In this document: positions 1 through 10,825 of the stretch, one piece after another
How positions within the stretch are numbered: the first letter of the stretch is position 1
Layout: every line of letters starts with the position of its first letter
Assembly (NCBI GenBank): GCA_037178625.1
Contig: CM074127.1
Span: 3,038,001-3,102,000, forward strand
From: Skeletonema tropicum
Taxonomy: Eukaryota > Bacillariophyta > Thalassiosirophyceae > Thalassiosirales > Thalassiosiraceae
Direction: 5' to 3'
Length of the DNA: 64,000 bases
Made by a program: the position numbers and the translations under genes
The notes under the pieces: model-generated
What the model saw: only the letters and a program-made list of their open reading frames with translations
Told to the model about the DNA's origin: nothing
Databases searched by the model: none

Positions 1-3000
1 GAATCGCAGTACGTGGAGACGAAAGAAATGTGAGGGGAAATGTGGCTGGACCAACCCGAAACGATAGTTCTGCTCGAAACACGTTCGGGGTGACAGTGAG
101 ACAGTCCTTGCCACCTGACGCTGGAAACGCGAATTCGAGTGCACCGAGAGGCTTCATTAACACAAACCCAATGGAGTACATATTTGGTGGACCTGCAATC
201 ATCCTAGGAAGCCAAAGCTATGATGTAACTTCTGATACAGGGAACGGCAGAAATGACCAAACTCCTTCAGCTTACGACACCCAACTATTTCCTGGCGGCC
301 TCGCTGCCTCTGCACACTCAAGAGCCCAGCCAATGCTCCATCCACTAGTAAGAGGGCTTGAGCTCCCACCTCTAAACTCATTGGCTGTAATGCGACGTGG
401 AAGGAATGCAGTTGATTTGGATTCTGGTTCTTCTGAGTCGAATCGAGCGAATAATTTACCTGTAGCCCCCCCCGGTATAGATGGGATAAACGTGCCAAGT
501 AACATTCCATTAGCTGGATGGACGGACGATGGGCTGCTCCCTGATTCATTGACGGAGGAATTCATCTCTTCTGTTGGACAAGGTTTAACGACCATGTTTT
601 CTCGGGATCTGTCTCGGAATGTCATCTCGGACGAAAACGGACGAGGTACACAAAGTGAAGAAAGCGAAGCATCAGCTAGTCATGAGCGACCTTCTAACCC
701 CCCAAGCGGTGATGATAACGTCGAAGCTAACGCTACTGCCGAGAACGACACCAATTCGGATGAAAATGCGGAAGAAACTGGAGATGAGGAGATATCTCAA
801 GAAACAGAGGCGTCTCGTGGTGCCACCGGAGTTGCATCAACTGACTCTGGCGAAAATGTTGCATCATCGCTGGCTGCTGGTCTCACTATTTCACAGCCAA
901 CTTCAAATAACGAGTCTATCCAGCCCAGTTCTGAGAATAACCAAGCTGCAGAAAATGTAGACTCATCCAGCGCTAGCGGAGTACAGATGGAAGAGAATTC
1001 GGAAGGAGATGTCGAGGAAGCTGATGCCTTGCAAATGGGTTCTGGATCCTCACAGGAGCAAGATGTAAGCGGCACTTTCGAGGCAAGTGGAGAAACTGCA
1101 GACACAGAAACTGCCGATCAACCCTCGACAGAATCTTCTCCTGACGCAGAAGAAGCTAATGAGCCCTCTGCAGAATCTCCGACTGACGCATTAGAAAATA
1201 ATGGGGTCAATCCCGACAGGTGGATCCGAAGTTGAGGAGGAGGCAACAAGCGACTCGAACGGCGAACTAACATGCCCCCCTGATGTTGATCCTGAAGTTT
1301 TTGCTAGCCTCCCACTGGAAATGCAGCAAGAAGTTATTGCTCAGCACAACGCAATGAATGAAGTTGCTGCGCAAATTCCGGGGTCCAGTTTAGATCCAGA
1401 AGCCCTTGCTGCGTTACCCGAAGAAATGAGGAGGGAGATTATTGAGGAAGAGCAACAGCAGCAGCGTTTGCGAGAAAGGGAAGCATCGGAACCAGCAGCT
1501 GATCCTGCAAACGCCGAAGAAATAGATCCTGCAAGCTTTTTGGCATCACTTACTCCAGAATTACGTCAAGATATCTTACTAACAGCCGAAGACTCATTCC
1601 TGCAAGGATTGCCGCAAAACATCCAGGCTGAAGCAAACGCTTTACGAGAGAGAGTAGTAGCGTCTCATCAAAGGCGACGAGAGGAAGCAAATGCAGCAAA
1701 TGCAGCTGCAGGTGCCACATCAAGAGCGGCGGGATCTAGAACGAGTTCTATCAATGATGCGCAATCCAACGCACCATCTAGACTTAGGCGGCAACGAAAT
1801 GGAAAATTGGTGAGACTTTTGTGAACAATTCATATCTTCATCACTCGCATCTCTATTTCTGTATTCCATTCTAATCTCCATTGGCGCATTTTGTTCTCTT
1901 TTGCAGCGGGTTGAAACTGACAAGGAAGAAATTATTTATATCCCGGAGAGCGCAAGAGAAGATCTTGGTCCTTTGATAAATGCCAGATCAGTGAAGATGC
2001 TGCTCAACTTGCTCTATTTGGTTTCACCTCTTCAGCCGCAACGAGTTGTTCACAAATTGTTGCTGAATTTGTGTCTTCATGCTGAATCAAGAAGTACGTT
2101 TCTGTATTCACTGGTTGCATTGTTGAACAACGACAAACAATGCATCACGGAGATATTGAACAAATTGAATGAACATGGCAGAGATTTAGATGAAGAGGAC
2201 GGTGTCGGAACAGACTTCCCCCCCTTCACACTTCTCGGGACCGCTCCGGACTTGACCGAAACCGTGAATAGATACAATTTACCAATGCCTCGAAGGAGGA
2301 ACGGTGAAAACTCGGCATTCACAGTATCATCTAGTCTTCCGGCAAGCGCACGTAGCTCATGCGGAACCCAGAGCATACCTCCCGCAGTTGCCAGGCGAAT
2401 CATCTCGATGTTGACAGCATTGTCTAAGTCTTCTCCAAGGATCGCCTTTAGTGTGTTGACTGCTTCTACAGAGCAAAGCGAAGGTATCGTTTGCGAGGGC
2501 AGCACAGATTCCTGCTTTGAAAGATTAGTAGATCTTCTAGAAATTAGTCTTTACTCAAAGAGCGCGGCAAATCTGGAGCAACTTTTGAGTTTGCTTGAGA
2601 TTGTTGCGTCCCCACTCAGCCTACTACCCAAAGAAGATCAAGAAGTAGATTTATCTCCAACCGGATCAACTCCCGGGAAGGAGTGGGTGAAGGTTCCAAG
2701 AGTTGTTGTTTCTGAGAAACGACTCCACCTACTCATCAACACATTGAGACTAGAAAGCTGCAAAGAATCATCTTTCCTAAAAGTCAATGCTCTAACAAGA
2801 CGTCTCAGCCGAGTCGAAGCTAACCGTGACTTCATTCTTCGCGAACTTGCTCTAGTAGCACAAGGCCTAGGTGTAGACGCAATTCGAGACCTACGATCAG
2901 TAAGTGTGCGATTGAGCTCAGCAGCAAAGCTACATCAACAAAAATTAGAATCATCAAAGGATACCTCTACTGAAGTAAGTCCGAAGAACGATTCAGTTGC

Positions 3001-4812
3001 AGGCACACCATCAAGTGCTGTCTCACTTTCCACAGGTAGCAGTGAGCTGAAGCTCCTTCGTGTCCTCCAAACACTAAATTCTCTCTGCATTGAGTTTGCC
3101 CAAGATGAAAATGCAAAGAGTGAAGGCTACTCAGCAGAGTTTGCATCTCTCTGTCAGTCTATTGACCTAGAATCTCTCTGGAATCAGCTATCATCATGCC
3201 TTAGAATGGTGTCAGTCCTTGAAGGTGTCACAAATTTCAGTGCTCTTGATGACAATAACGAGGACATCAACGATGATGACAATGACGCAGACAATAACAA
3301 TGAAGATACATTGACAGGAGAGAGCAGCAAGAAACTTCAGAACAGTGTGGCTGGACTGATCACTAGATTTTTACCTGCGATTGAAGCTTTTTTCATGGTC
3401 AACTCATCTTCAATGTCTGATGCCAATGAAACAGACGACACCGACACGGAAAACAATCGACTGGTGCAGTTTGTGGCAGGTAATAAGGTTTTGTTGAACG
3501 CTTTGCTGCGATCAAATCAGAACCTGCTTGAAAAGGGTCTTAAATCGATGGTTAAGATGCCAAAATGCAGACCTTTCCTAGACTTTGACGTAAAAAGGCA
3601 ATGGTTCAAGACACAAGTCCGTCGTCTAAGACAGCAAGCAAATCGTCGCCATGGTAGCCTACGCTTGAATCTCCGTCGAAAATATGTTTTCGAAGATTCG
3701 TTTCATGCCTTCAATCACCGTAGTGCAGAAGAGCTCAGAGGAAGGCTCCAAATTACGTTTGTTGATGAGGAGGGCGTTGATGCTGGGGGATTATCTCGTG
3801 AATTTTTTGCCATCCTAGCGAAAGAGATGTTCAATCCAAACTATGCTCTTTTCATGTCCACCGAGGATGGCTGCACGTTCCAACCTAATCCCAACAGCAG
3901 TATCAATATTGACCATTTGCGTTACTTCCGTTTCGTTGGCCGCATTGTAGGTAAAGCAGTCGTTGATGGTTTTCTGCTAGATGCTCATTTCACCAGAAGT
4001 TTATACAAGCACATGCTCGGAATAAAGGTGAGTTAGATCGATGCATTTGGTTTCGTTTTCTCTGCTGATAGCCGACTTACTTACTCCTTTTCATTCGTTT
4101 CGTGCAGCCTACTCACAATGACATGCAAGCTATTGATCCAGATTATTACAAAAATCTACAAATGATTCTGCAACATAACCTGGAAGACATTGGACTCGAG
4201 TTGACGTTTTCGACTGAGGACCATTCATTCGGGCGAAGTAGGACTATTGACTTGATTCCCAATGGGCGTAATATTATTGTCACGGAGGAGAGAAAAGAGG
4301 AATACGTCAATTTGGTTTGCCAACACAGAATGACTACTGCAATTGAAAAGCAAATCAAAGCTTATTTGGAAGGATTTCATGATATGGTCGACACTGATCT
4401 AATTTCCATTTTCAACGCGAAGGAGCTCGAGCTACTGATATCAGGTATGCCAGACATTGATATTGACGACCTCAAAAGGAATACGAATTACAATGGCTAC
4501 AGACCAGCTGACCGAGAGATTGGATGGTTTTGGAGTATTATGTTCTCCCTCTCACGAAGTGAAAAGGCTGCATTTCTCCAATTCGTTACTGGTAGTGCCA
4601 AGGTACCCCTTGCTGGATTCAGCGAACTTCAAGGTATGCGCGGCGTCCAACAGTTTAGTATCAACAAAGTGAATGGCCCGCAAGGTGCTTTGATGTCTGC
4701 ACACACCTGTTTCAATGCACTCGATTTGCCCGTCTACAAATCTGAAGAAGAAATGAAAGAAAAACTCTTGTATGCTATCAGCGAAGGAGCTGGGGGTTTC
4801 CTTTTTGCCTAA
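1..4812 (+). CDS. HECT-type E3 ubiquitin ligase, HUWE1/UPL1/TOM1-like, C-terminal part (5' truncated by window edge)
   Basis: The reading frame is open from base 1, so the gene starts outside the window. Exons are 1-1809, 1907-4027 and 4108-4812; both introns are GT..AG. The first ~400 residues are acidic and Ser/Glu-rich. Next come repeats of the type DPEVFASLPLEMQQEVI and DPEALAALPEEMRREII, matching the DUF4414 region of HUWE1/TOM1. The HECT domain is C-terminal (VDEEGVDAGGLSREFF, the N-lobe entry) and the catalytic Cys lies in HTCFNALDLP (codon 4708-4710). HECT ligases take ubiquitin from an E2 onto this Cys and pass it to substrates. Between 1195 and 1235 the frame changes by +1; dropping one G of the GGGG at 1203-1206 restores it. 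An intron 1065-1236 (GTAAGC donor) would also fit arithmetically, but it would remove coding-like acidic sequence. AATAAA directly overlaps the stop region. Confidence 0.93.
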
Positions 4813-5126
4813 ATAAAAGTAAAGTAGTGATAGTTAGAAGTACAAAATCCATCTGAATGGCAGATAGCATTACCATTGTAGATCGGTAGAGGATCCTGAT
4901 GGGAGCAGGCAACATACAATAACAGTATCTATTGTATCCGCTCCCCGTCAAAATTCGAGATACGGACCTTTGTGCCCACGCAGCTACTTAGCCCATGTAC
5001 GAAAAATTTCGGCCTGTCCGTCCTCTCTATCTGGTTTGCCTTCCACAAAACAAGCTCAAAACTCTCACTCAATGAAAGTGGAGGCATAGTAGCCGTGAAA
5101 CACTAGAGCTACAACTTGTCGCGACC
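4813..5126. other. intergenic spacer, HECT ligase to eIF3a
   Basis: About 310 bases between two genes on the same strand. AATAAA at 4813 may be the HECT-gene polyadenylation signal. No conserved ORF or repeat was seen; the eIF3a promoter should lie here. Confidence 0.6.
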
Positions 5127-8100
5127 ATGTCGTACAACTCATTTCTAAACAAGCCGGAGAACGCCCTCCGTCGGGCGGAAGAGCTGTTGAGCATCTCCCA
5201 ACCGTCTGCAGCTCTTGCTTTGCTCCATGAGATCCTCTCATCTCGCCGCCACAAAACGTGGTCTCCAACTTATGAAAAAATAATCATTCTCTACCTCGAT
5301 CTCTGTTTGCAACTTGGTCGCTCTCGAGAAGCAAAAGATGGGTTGCATCAATATAGGAATTTAAGTCAATCTCAAGCTCCAGGAAGTCTTGAGGCAGTTA
5401 TTCGTCATTTGATCGAGGCGTCTGAAAAGAAGTGCCGTGAAGCCAAAGAGGCAGCGGACAAAGGAGAACTACCAAAGCCAGAAGAAAAGGGGGATGACGA
5501 AGAAGCAACTGGGGACGACGATGATGCCGATTTTTTCGAAGGCTCACACCTTCTTTTGTCGACCATGTCTACTGACCCCGAAAAGGCGCAGCGTGACACT
5601 GCCGTGTTGTTGCCCGCTCTCAAATTCCTTTGGGAGGTCTACCGCGCTGTCCTTGATATTCTTAAGAGTAACTCCAAATTGGAAAGACTGTACCACGGCT
5701 GCAGCTGTCTCTGCTCTGAGATTTTGTGGAGAATACAAGCGCAGAGTAGAATTCCGAAGGTTGTGTGATATGATGAGAATGCATCTTGGGAACTTGAGCA
5801 AATTTGGTGGCGTGGGCGCAATCACTTTTGATGCAGGCAGGAACAATAAGGTGCGTAGGCTAGATTCCCTGACAAGCTTCTGAGCAGTAGAAAGGAATCA
5901 CTTGCAAAGCAAGTCGAGGTACTGTTCTCAACAGCAGGCTCAACTCGCTACGCTCGTATCCAACATGTTGTTTTTATGTTTTGTTTCCTGTCAAGTAGCT
6001 CACATGATCATCACTAAATTACTTACACATTGATTTGCAGGTACGTGGATGGGAGGGCTGGACTGCCGAATCCATCGAGCTGCACCTACAGACACGTTTC
6101 GCGCAACTAGAAACAGCATCTGCCTTGCGTCTATACACCGAGGGCTTCCGCACTGTTGAGGACATCTATAACATTCTTCAAATTAGCCGCACTCGTCGTA
6201 AGTTGCCCGGAGTGAATATCCCACCACCCAAGGCAAAGATCATGGCTGCTTACTATGAAAAATTGACCAATTTGTTCTGGGTTAGTGAGAACTACTTATT
6301 CCACGCTTTTGCATGGTACAAATACTACTCTTTGTGCAAGGAGTACAATCGTGGCATGAGTGATGAGATGAAGACAACACAGGCAAGTGCCGTACTCTTG
6401 GCAGCGTTGTGTATTCCGACCACAACTTCCGACATCAAAAAAGGAACTGGCAACTCTCTCGGAAGAGATGCAATTCAATCAACAGTTGAAGATGACATCG
6501 CCAAGGAAAAGATGGCTCGCATGGCCACATTGCTTGGTTTTCATACAAGGGAGCCAAGTAGAGATGCATTGCTTGCCGAGATCAGGTCTCGTAACATCAT
6601 TGATGACGTGCCAGATTATTTGCGCGATCTTTATGTCATTTTGGAAGACAGCACCGATCCTTTGGATATGGTAGAGAAAGCCCGCCCATTGCTTGATACT
6701 CTTCGTGCCGGCTCAGCTACCACCGAATCATCTGGCGAAGACGCCGAAGAAGAAACACTTGGCCGCTACGTTGAGCCATTGACAAATATGCTCATTCTCA
6801 AGCTCATCTTCAATTTGTCAGCTGCCTATCACACTATCTCTCTTGATCACGTGAAGAAGCTGACTTCTGGACTTGGAGTTAGGTTTTGAACAAATGGAAA
6901 AATCTATTATTCTGTCTGCTCAGTCTCGTGCCCTCAGTGTACGAATTGATCATCGTGCAGGATGCATCCGGTTTGGCTCTGCTGCTTTAGAAAGTGAAGA
7001 AATGCGTGGACAACTCTCAATCCTAGCCAAGCGACTCACCACTGCCTGCAACATCATTTCTCCACCCGAAGTCTCTTCTATTGCTGCCGAACGCGCAGCT
7101 CTATACGCAGATGTACGTTCTTCTATTGAATCTGAACACATCAACACCCTCGAGCGTAAAGTTGTCATCGAGAAACGCAAGGAAGAAGCTGAGCGTCTTG
7201 TCCAAGAGCGTCTCCGCGCTGAAGAAGCTCAACGCAAAGCCGAAGAGTTGGCCCGCAAGGCCGAAGAGGATAGGCGTTTGGCTCGTGAACAGAAGATGCG
7301 TGAGAAGGAGAAGCTCCAAAAGATTCAAGATGAGATGGACGCAATGGAGAAGAAGCGTTATCTTACTGCCATGGGTCGCAACGTGGAGAATATGACCGTC
7401 GAGCAATTGAAGGAGGTTGATACTGCCGCTCTGGCGAAGGAGCACGCTGATAAGGCCAACAAGAAGAAGGAAGAAGCTGAGCGTAAGGTCAAAGAAGCTG
7501 CCCGCCAACTTGACTACCTTGTTCGTGCTGTTCGAATTGAGGAGTTGCCTCGCATTAAAGAAGCTTATGATACCAAGATCAAAGACGATCGCACTCGATA
7601 TGAGCAAGATGTTGTTGACAAAGCCACGCGAGCGAAAAATCAGTGGGAAAAGGATGTCAAAGAGAAGGCATCACTCAGGGACTGTTCAGTTTTCAACTTT
7701 ACATCCGAGTTTAAGTCATCAATCATGGCAGCGAGGACCGGCATCCACGAAAAACTTTGTAAAGAGGAAGACGAGCGAGCAGAGCTTGAAGCAGAGAAGG
7801 GAAAGCTTTCCCGAGCGCGAAAGCGCAAGGCAGATGAGGCTAGGCGTGCCGAAGAAGCCAGGATCGCTGCAGAGAAGGCCGAAGCTGACAGGAAGGCCGA
7901 GGAGGAGCGTCAACGAAAAGAAATGGAGCGCAGGCAGCGCCAAGAGGAGTTGGAGAAGAAAGAACGAATGCGTATGGAGGAGCAAAGGGAGAGGGAACAG
8001 AGGGAACGTACGGAACGTTCCCGACCTGCACCTTCAGCGGGAGGAGATACTGGTAATAAGTACGTCCCCCCATCCCGTCGTGGCGGGGGAGGCAGCCGAT

Positions 8101-8219
8101 GGGGAGGAGGTAGTGGAGGAGGGTCATCATCTGACCGTGGCGGTGGTTATGGTGGAGGTCGTTACGATGGCCGTGATAGTGGCGGAGGAAGTCGCCCAAT
8201 GAACAGCCGCTGGTCTTAG
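5127..8219 (+). CDS. EIF3A: Eukaryotic translation initiation factor 3 subunit A (eIF3a)
   Basis: Scaffold subunit of eIF3, which binds the 40S subunit and organises the preinitiation complex in the cytosol. The start MSYNSFLNKPENALRRAEEL is typical of eIF3a. Exons are 5127-5850 and 6041-8219 (190-nt intron). Family landmarks are SNSKLERLYH, YKRRVEFRRLCDMMRMHL, the PCI region, then RALSVRIDHRAGCIRFG. A long charged coiled coil (spectrin-like) follows, and the tail is RGG/Gly-rich (RRGGGGSRWGGGS), probably RNA-binding. Two +1 frame breaks interrupt an otherwise continuous match: near 5694-5700 (YH to AAAVSALRFC) and between 6864 and 6890 (TTTT at 6884-6887). Removing one base at each gives 966 aa. 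For an essential single-copy factor this points to assembly error rather than a pseudogene. Confidence 0.93.
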
Positions 8220-8302
8220 GTCCTTTAGTGTACGTCTATTAACCAACAGTAACAAGAAAATCACTCCTTTTTTATGAATTTAGTGTTACATGCATGCATA
8301 AA

Positions 8303-9142
8303 TTACTTGTCTTCAGTTTTACTCTTCTTCTTTTTCATCAGCTCAGCGGTAATAACTTGTTTGAGGAGCCACACCATTTGCCCTTTGGTCTTATTTAAAT
8401 CATTCATTTCCTCCATTATTGTATTCAATTCTTTTTGCTTGACAACACTATGCAATTCTTTCTCCTCTGCCGCTCCACAGTCAGAGTCTAATTTGCGTTT
8501 CTTTTCATTTCCAACTTCATTCAATGCTTCGGTTAGCTTGAGTTTATCCGCATTATTTTCCTCCGCTATGTCGTTAAGCATCTTTTCCACCATGGCATCG
8601 TGTTCAACCTTTAAAGCATCTAGGTCCCTCTTGTGGGTTTCTGAGATTTGTTTTTCGTATTCAACCATTTTCCCCCTCCATTCGGCCAAGATATTTTTTT
8701 CTAAATTTGTTTTGTCAGATTCCAGCTCATTCAGATGCTCCATCCCCTTTTCAACCTGAGTGGAGGCTTTATCTCTGCTGTGCTTCCGTGCTCGTTCCTT
8801 GTCTTTATTTTTATCATGATGCATTTCTTGCAATTGCTGTTGCTTTTTTAGCCGAGCCGCTTGCATGGTAGCAATTTCTTTCATCTTCTTTTTGCGTATA
8901 ATATCCATAACAGCATCGTGAGTCGACTGGTCTTCAGTTAGGAGCGGAATTGTGCAGGATACTCGCGTTGTGTGATTTAATTTGTTGTTGGCTCCTGAAG
9001 CATTCCCCCTTGATGTTGCTGCCGTATTTATTTTTTCAAGGAGGCTTGGTGGCGGAGGAGGTGTATTTGAATCGCTCCGCAGATCTTCAGAAGATGATGC
9101 AGCAGCGTTAGACCGGTTAGTCATGCTGGGCCTGGTTGCCAT
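8303..9142 (-). CDS. Hypothetical coiled-coil protein
   Basis: A 279-residue single-exon ORF, tail-to-tail with eIF3a (84 bp apart). The N-terminus is Ser/Asn-rich with a PPPPP run. The remainder, from about residue 75, is almost entirely charged and helical (KKKMKEIATMQAARLKKQQQ), ending in a Lys-rich tail. Start choice is open: a second Met lies 6 codons in (MTNRSN). No catalytic motif, signal peptide or membrane segment is visible, and I do not recognise the family. Its upstream side carries the 12-bp minisatellite and inverted TGAGCGTG repeats described separately, so the promoter is embedded in repeats. Confidence 0.6.
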   Translation of the reverse strand: MATRPSMTNRSNAAASSSEDLRSDSNTPPPPPSLLEKINTAATSRGNASGANNKLNHTTRVSCTIPLLTEDQSTHDAVMDIIRKKKMKEIATMQAARLKKQQQLQEMHHDKNKDKERARKHSRDKASTQVEKGMEHLNELESDKTNLEKNILAEWRGKMVEYEKQISETHKRDLDALKVEHDAMVEKMLNDIAEENNADKLKLTEALNEVGNEKKRKLDSDCGAAEEKELHSVVKQKELNTIMEEMNDLNKTKGQMVWLLKQVITAELMKKKKSKTEDK

Positions 9143-9177
9143 GATGCTTTGTTTGTATATAATATTGTGCTGGTGCT

Positions 9178-9250
9178 TCTGGTGGCTGCTGCTGGTGCTG
9201 CTGCTGGTGCTGCTGCTGGTGCTGCTGCTGGTGCTGCTGCTGGTGCTTCG
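9178..9250. repeat. 12-bp minisatellite (GGTGCTGCTGCT units)
   Basis: Five to six nearly perfect tandem units of a 12-bp G/C/T motif, ending in diverged GGTGCTTCG / TGGTGCTTG units. Reading through it gives repetitive Gln/Ala/Pro or Leu strings in several frames, so ORFs here are artefacts of the repeat. Confidence 0.9.
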
Positions 9251-9298
9251 CTTGGTGCTTGCTGCTGCCGTTGATTTTTGAACGCGTGATTGATTGCG

Positions 9299-9436
9299 TC
9301 ACGCTCAATCACGCTCAAACTCACGCTCAATCACGCTCAAACTCACGCTCAATCACGCTCAATCACGCTCAAAAATTTTACTCTGCAGCTTGTATGGTCA
9401 CGCTCACTCACTTGAGCGTGAATGAGCGTGATTGTG
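9299..9436. repeat. CACGCTCAA short tandem repeats with inverted copies
   Basis: Seven copies of CACGCTCA(A/AT) with 10- or 12-bp periodicity lie at 9299-9374. After about 25 bp there is one more copy (9400-9407), followed by inverted copies (TTGAGCGTGAATGAGCGTG, about 9412-9430). Direct and inverted blocks could fold into a cruciform or RNA hairpin. Confidence 0.85.
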
Positions 9437-10357
9437 CGTACGCCTCCGCTATAATAGTCTCGCTGTTTCACTTCAACGCCGCCATGGGCCTCTAAACACT
9501 GTTTAATAGGAGTAACAATCAGGAGCTATATAGCCACCTCTCTCCCTTCTCTAACACCTCATGATATTCGGAGTGCGGTCGGCGTTTGGTTTTATTCATT
9601 TCGCCCGAAATTGGCAGCAATAACGGCTGCGCATGGCCAAATGTGGAATATCGTGCTACCGCTTCTTTTTCGATGTCGATGGTTATTCGTCTTCTGTTGC
9701 TCTCCGTCGACTCGACAATCATCGACAAGTTACTATCAACTAACTGTTGATTCGGGGTGCGAATTATTGCCAAATATACTCTCATACAAGTCAATACACT
9801 GGTTGAGATTGCCGGGCGTGTGTGTGTGGTGTTGATTATTTAGGGATGAATCCAACTCAGGATGAACAGAGGACTCCACAATGCCTTCGTACAGAGGTCA
9901 GAGGACCTTGACGAATCTCTGTGAACACAGAAAGCTTCAGCTGCTCATAGCCACACTTCATGACATTTTATGTTACCTTCGAGATAAATGAATGTGTTGC
10001 ATCAAGCGATCTTTAGCAGAAATGTGCAGCTGAGTGTACTTCACCGAAGATATTGGACATCGAGCGCAATTTATTGAATTATCTATGGTGATACCACGCT
10101 CCGACCGCTCGTCAAATTGGACGTTTCTTGATCCCCTTCATCCTGAATCATGATAAGTAAGTTTTCTCTGAGATGTTTTTGTGGGTAATAGATGAAGTGA
10201 TTGATCGAACTTATTAAGCTCATCATCAAAGTGGAATGAACACCATAATTAATTGGAAAAAAGACTAAACTATGCAAAAAACTTCGACAAAAAGTAACGC
10301 ACAAGAGATTATCAAACAGCGGTGCTGCAAGACGGATAGATTTGATAGAAGCGACGC

Positions 10358-10438
10358 TACAGCCTCGTGGCTGATGTGAGAGGTCCAGTGTGGGCTGGCC
10401 AGCAGCACCACATTCTACCAAGTCGTATCCATCGTCGT
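10358..10438 (+). repeat. 80-bp direct repeat, copy 1
   Basis: TACAGCCTCGTGGCTGATGT through TATCCATCGTCG; matched by 10542-10622 with about five mismatches, offset 184 bp. Confidence 0.88.
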
Positions 10439-10541
10439 CAATTTGCGCATGAACCGCTTCTAGTGTCCCATTATACTCTGCGGTAATACTATACAAGCAC
10501 ATTAGCACTGCTCAGAAGTTCAGCGTGAGTAGAGGCTGTAG

Positions 10542-10622
10542 TACAGCCTCGTAGCTGATATGAGAGGTGCAGTGTGGGCTGGCCAGCAGCACCACATTCT
10601 ACCAAATCGTATCCATCGTCGC
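10542..10622 (+). repeat. 80-bp direct repeat, copy 2
   Basis: Second copy of the 10358-10438 segment (TACAGCCTCGTAGCTGATAT start). A local tandem or segmental duplication with an intervening ~100 bp. Confidence 0.88.
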
Positions 10623-10825
10623 TATCAACTCGTTGTTTTCGGTGATGCCGCAACGAGCAAAGCCTCCATCTTCATTTGTTGCCGCGCCCTCCTATGCATC
10701 TTTGTCAGCTTTGAATGAGATCAAAGTCGCCAATGAGGAAACTGTTCTAAGTACAACGAAGAAAACAGCACTCTCTCGTATGATGATCGATATGGGTTTA
10801 CTGCCATAATTGTAGCTGTTTAAAT

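Larger units (their letters stand above)
9437..10825. other. gene-poor interval with a duplication, no supported gene
   Basis: About 1.4 kb between the minisatellites and the PNPase stop. Only short, non-conserved ORFs are present: 141 aa on the minus strand at 10083-10508, and 54 codons from the ATG at 10645. Both overlap or adjoin the 80-bp direct repeat, so I do not call them genes. The rest shows nothing I can name. Confidence 0.55.

Noticed and set aside
1206..1219. Mini-intron GTCAATCCCGACAG in the HECT gene
   Set aside because: Fourteen bases is too short for a spliceosomal intron, and its length does not restore the frame (a shift of 1 modulo 3 is needed).
7101..7607. 168-aa hydrophobic ORF antisense to eIF3a
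   Set aside because: Antisense shadow of the Lys/Glu-rich coiled coil; such sequence reads as Leu/Phe-rich on the opposite strand.
9178..9375. CRISPR-like array
   Set aside because: Tandem repeats have no unique spacers, no leader and no cas genes, and the genome is eukaryotic.
10083..10508. 141-aa ORF on the minus strand
   Set aside because: Overlaps the 80-bp duplicated segment, has no recognisable domain and no supporting signals.
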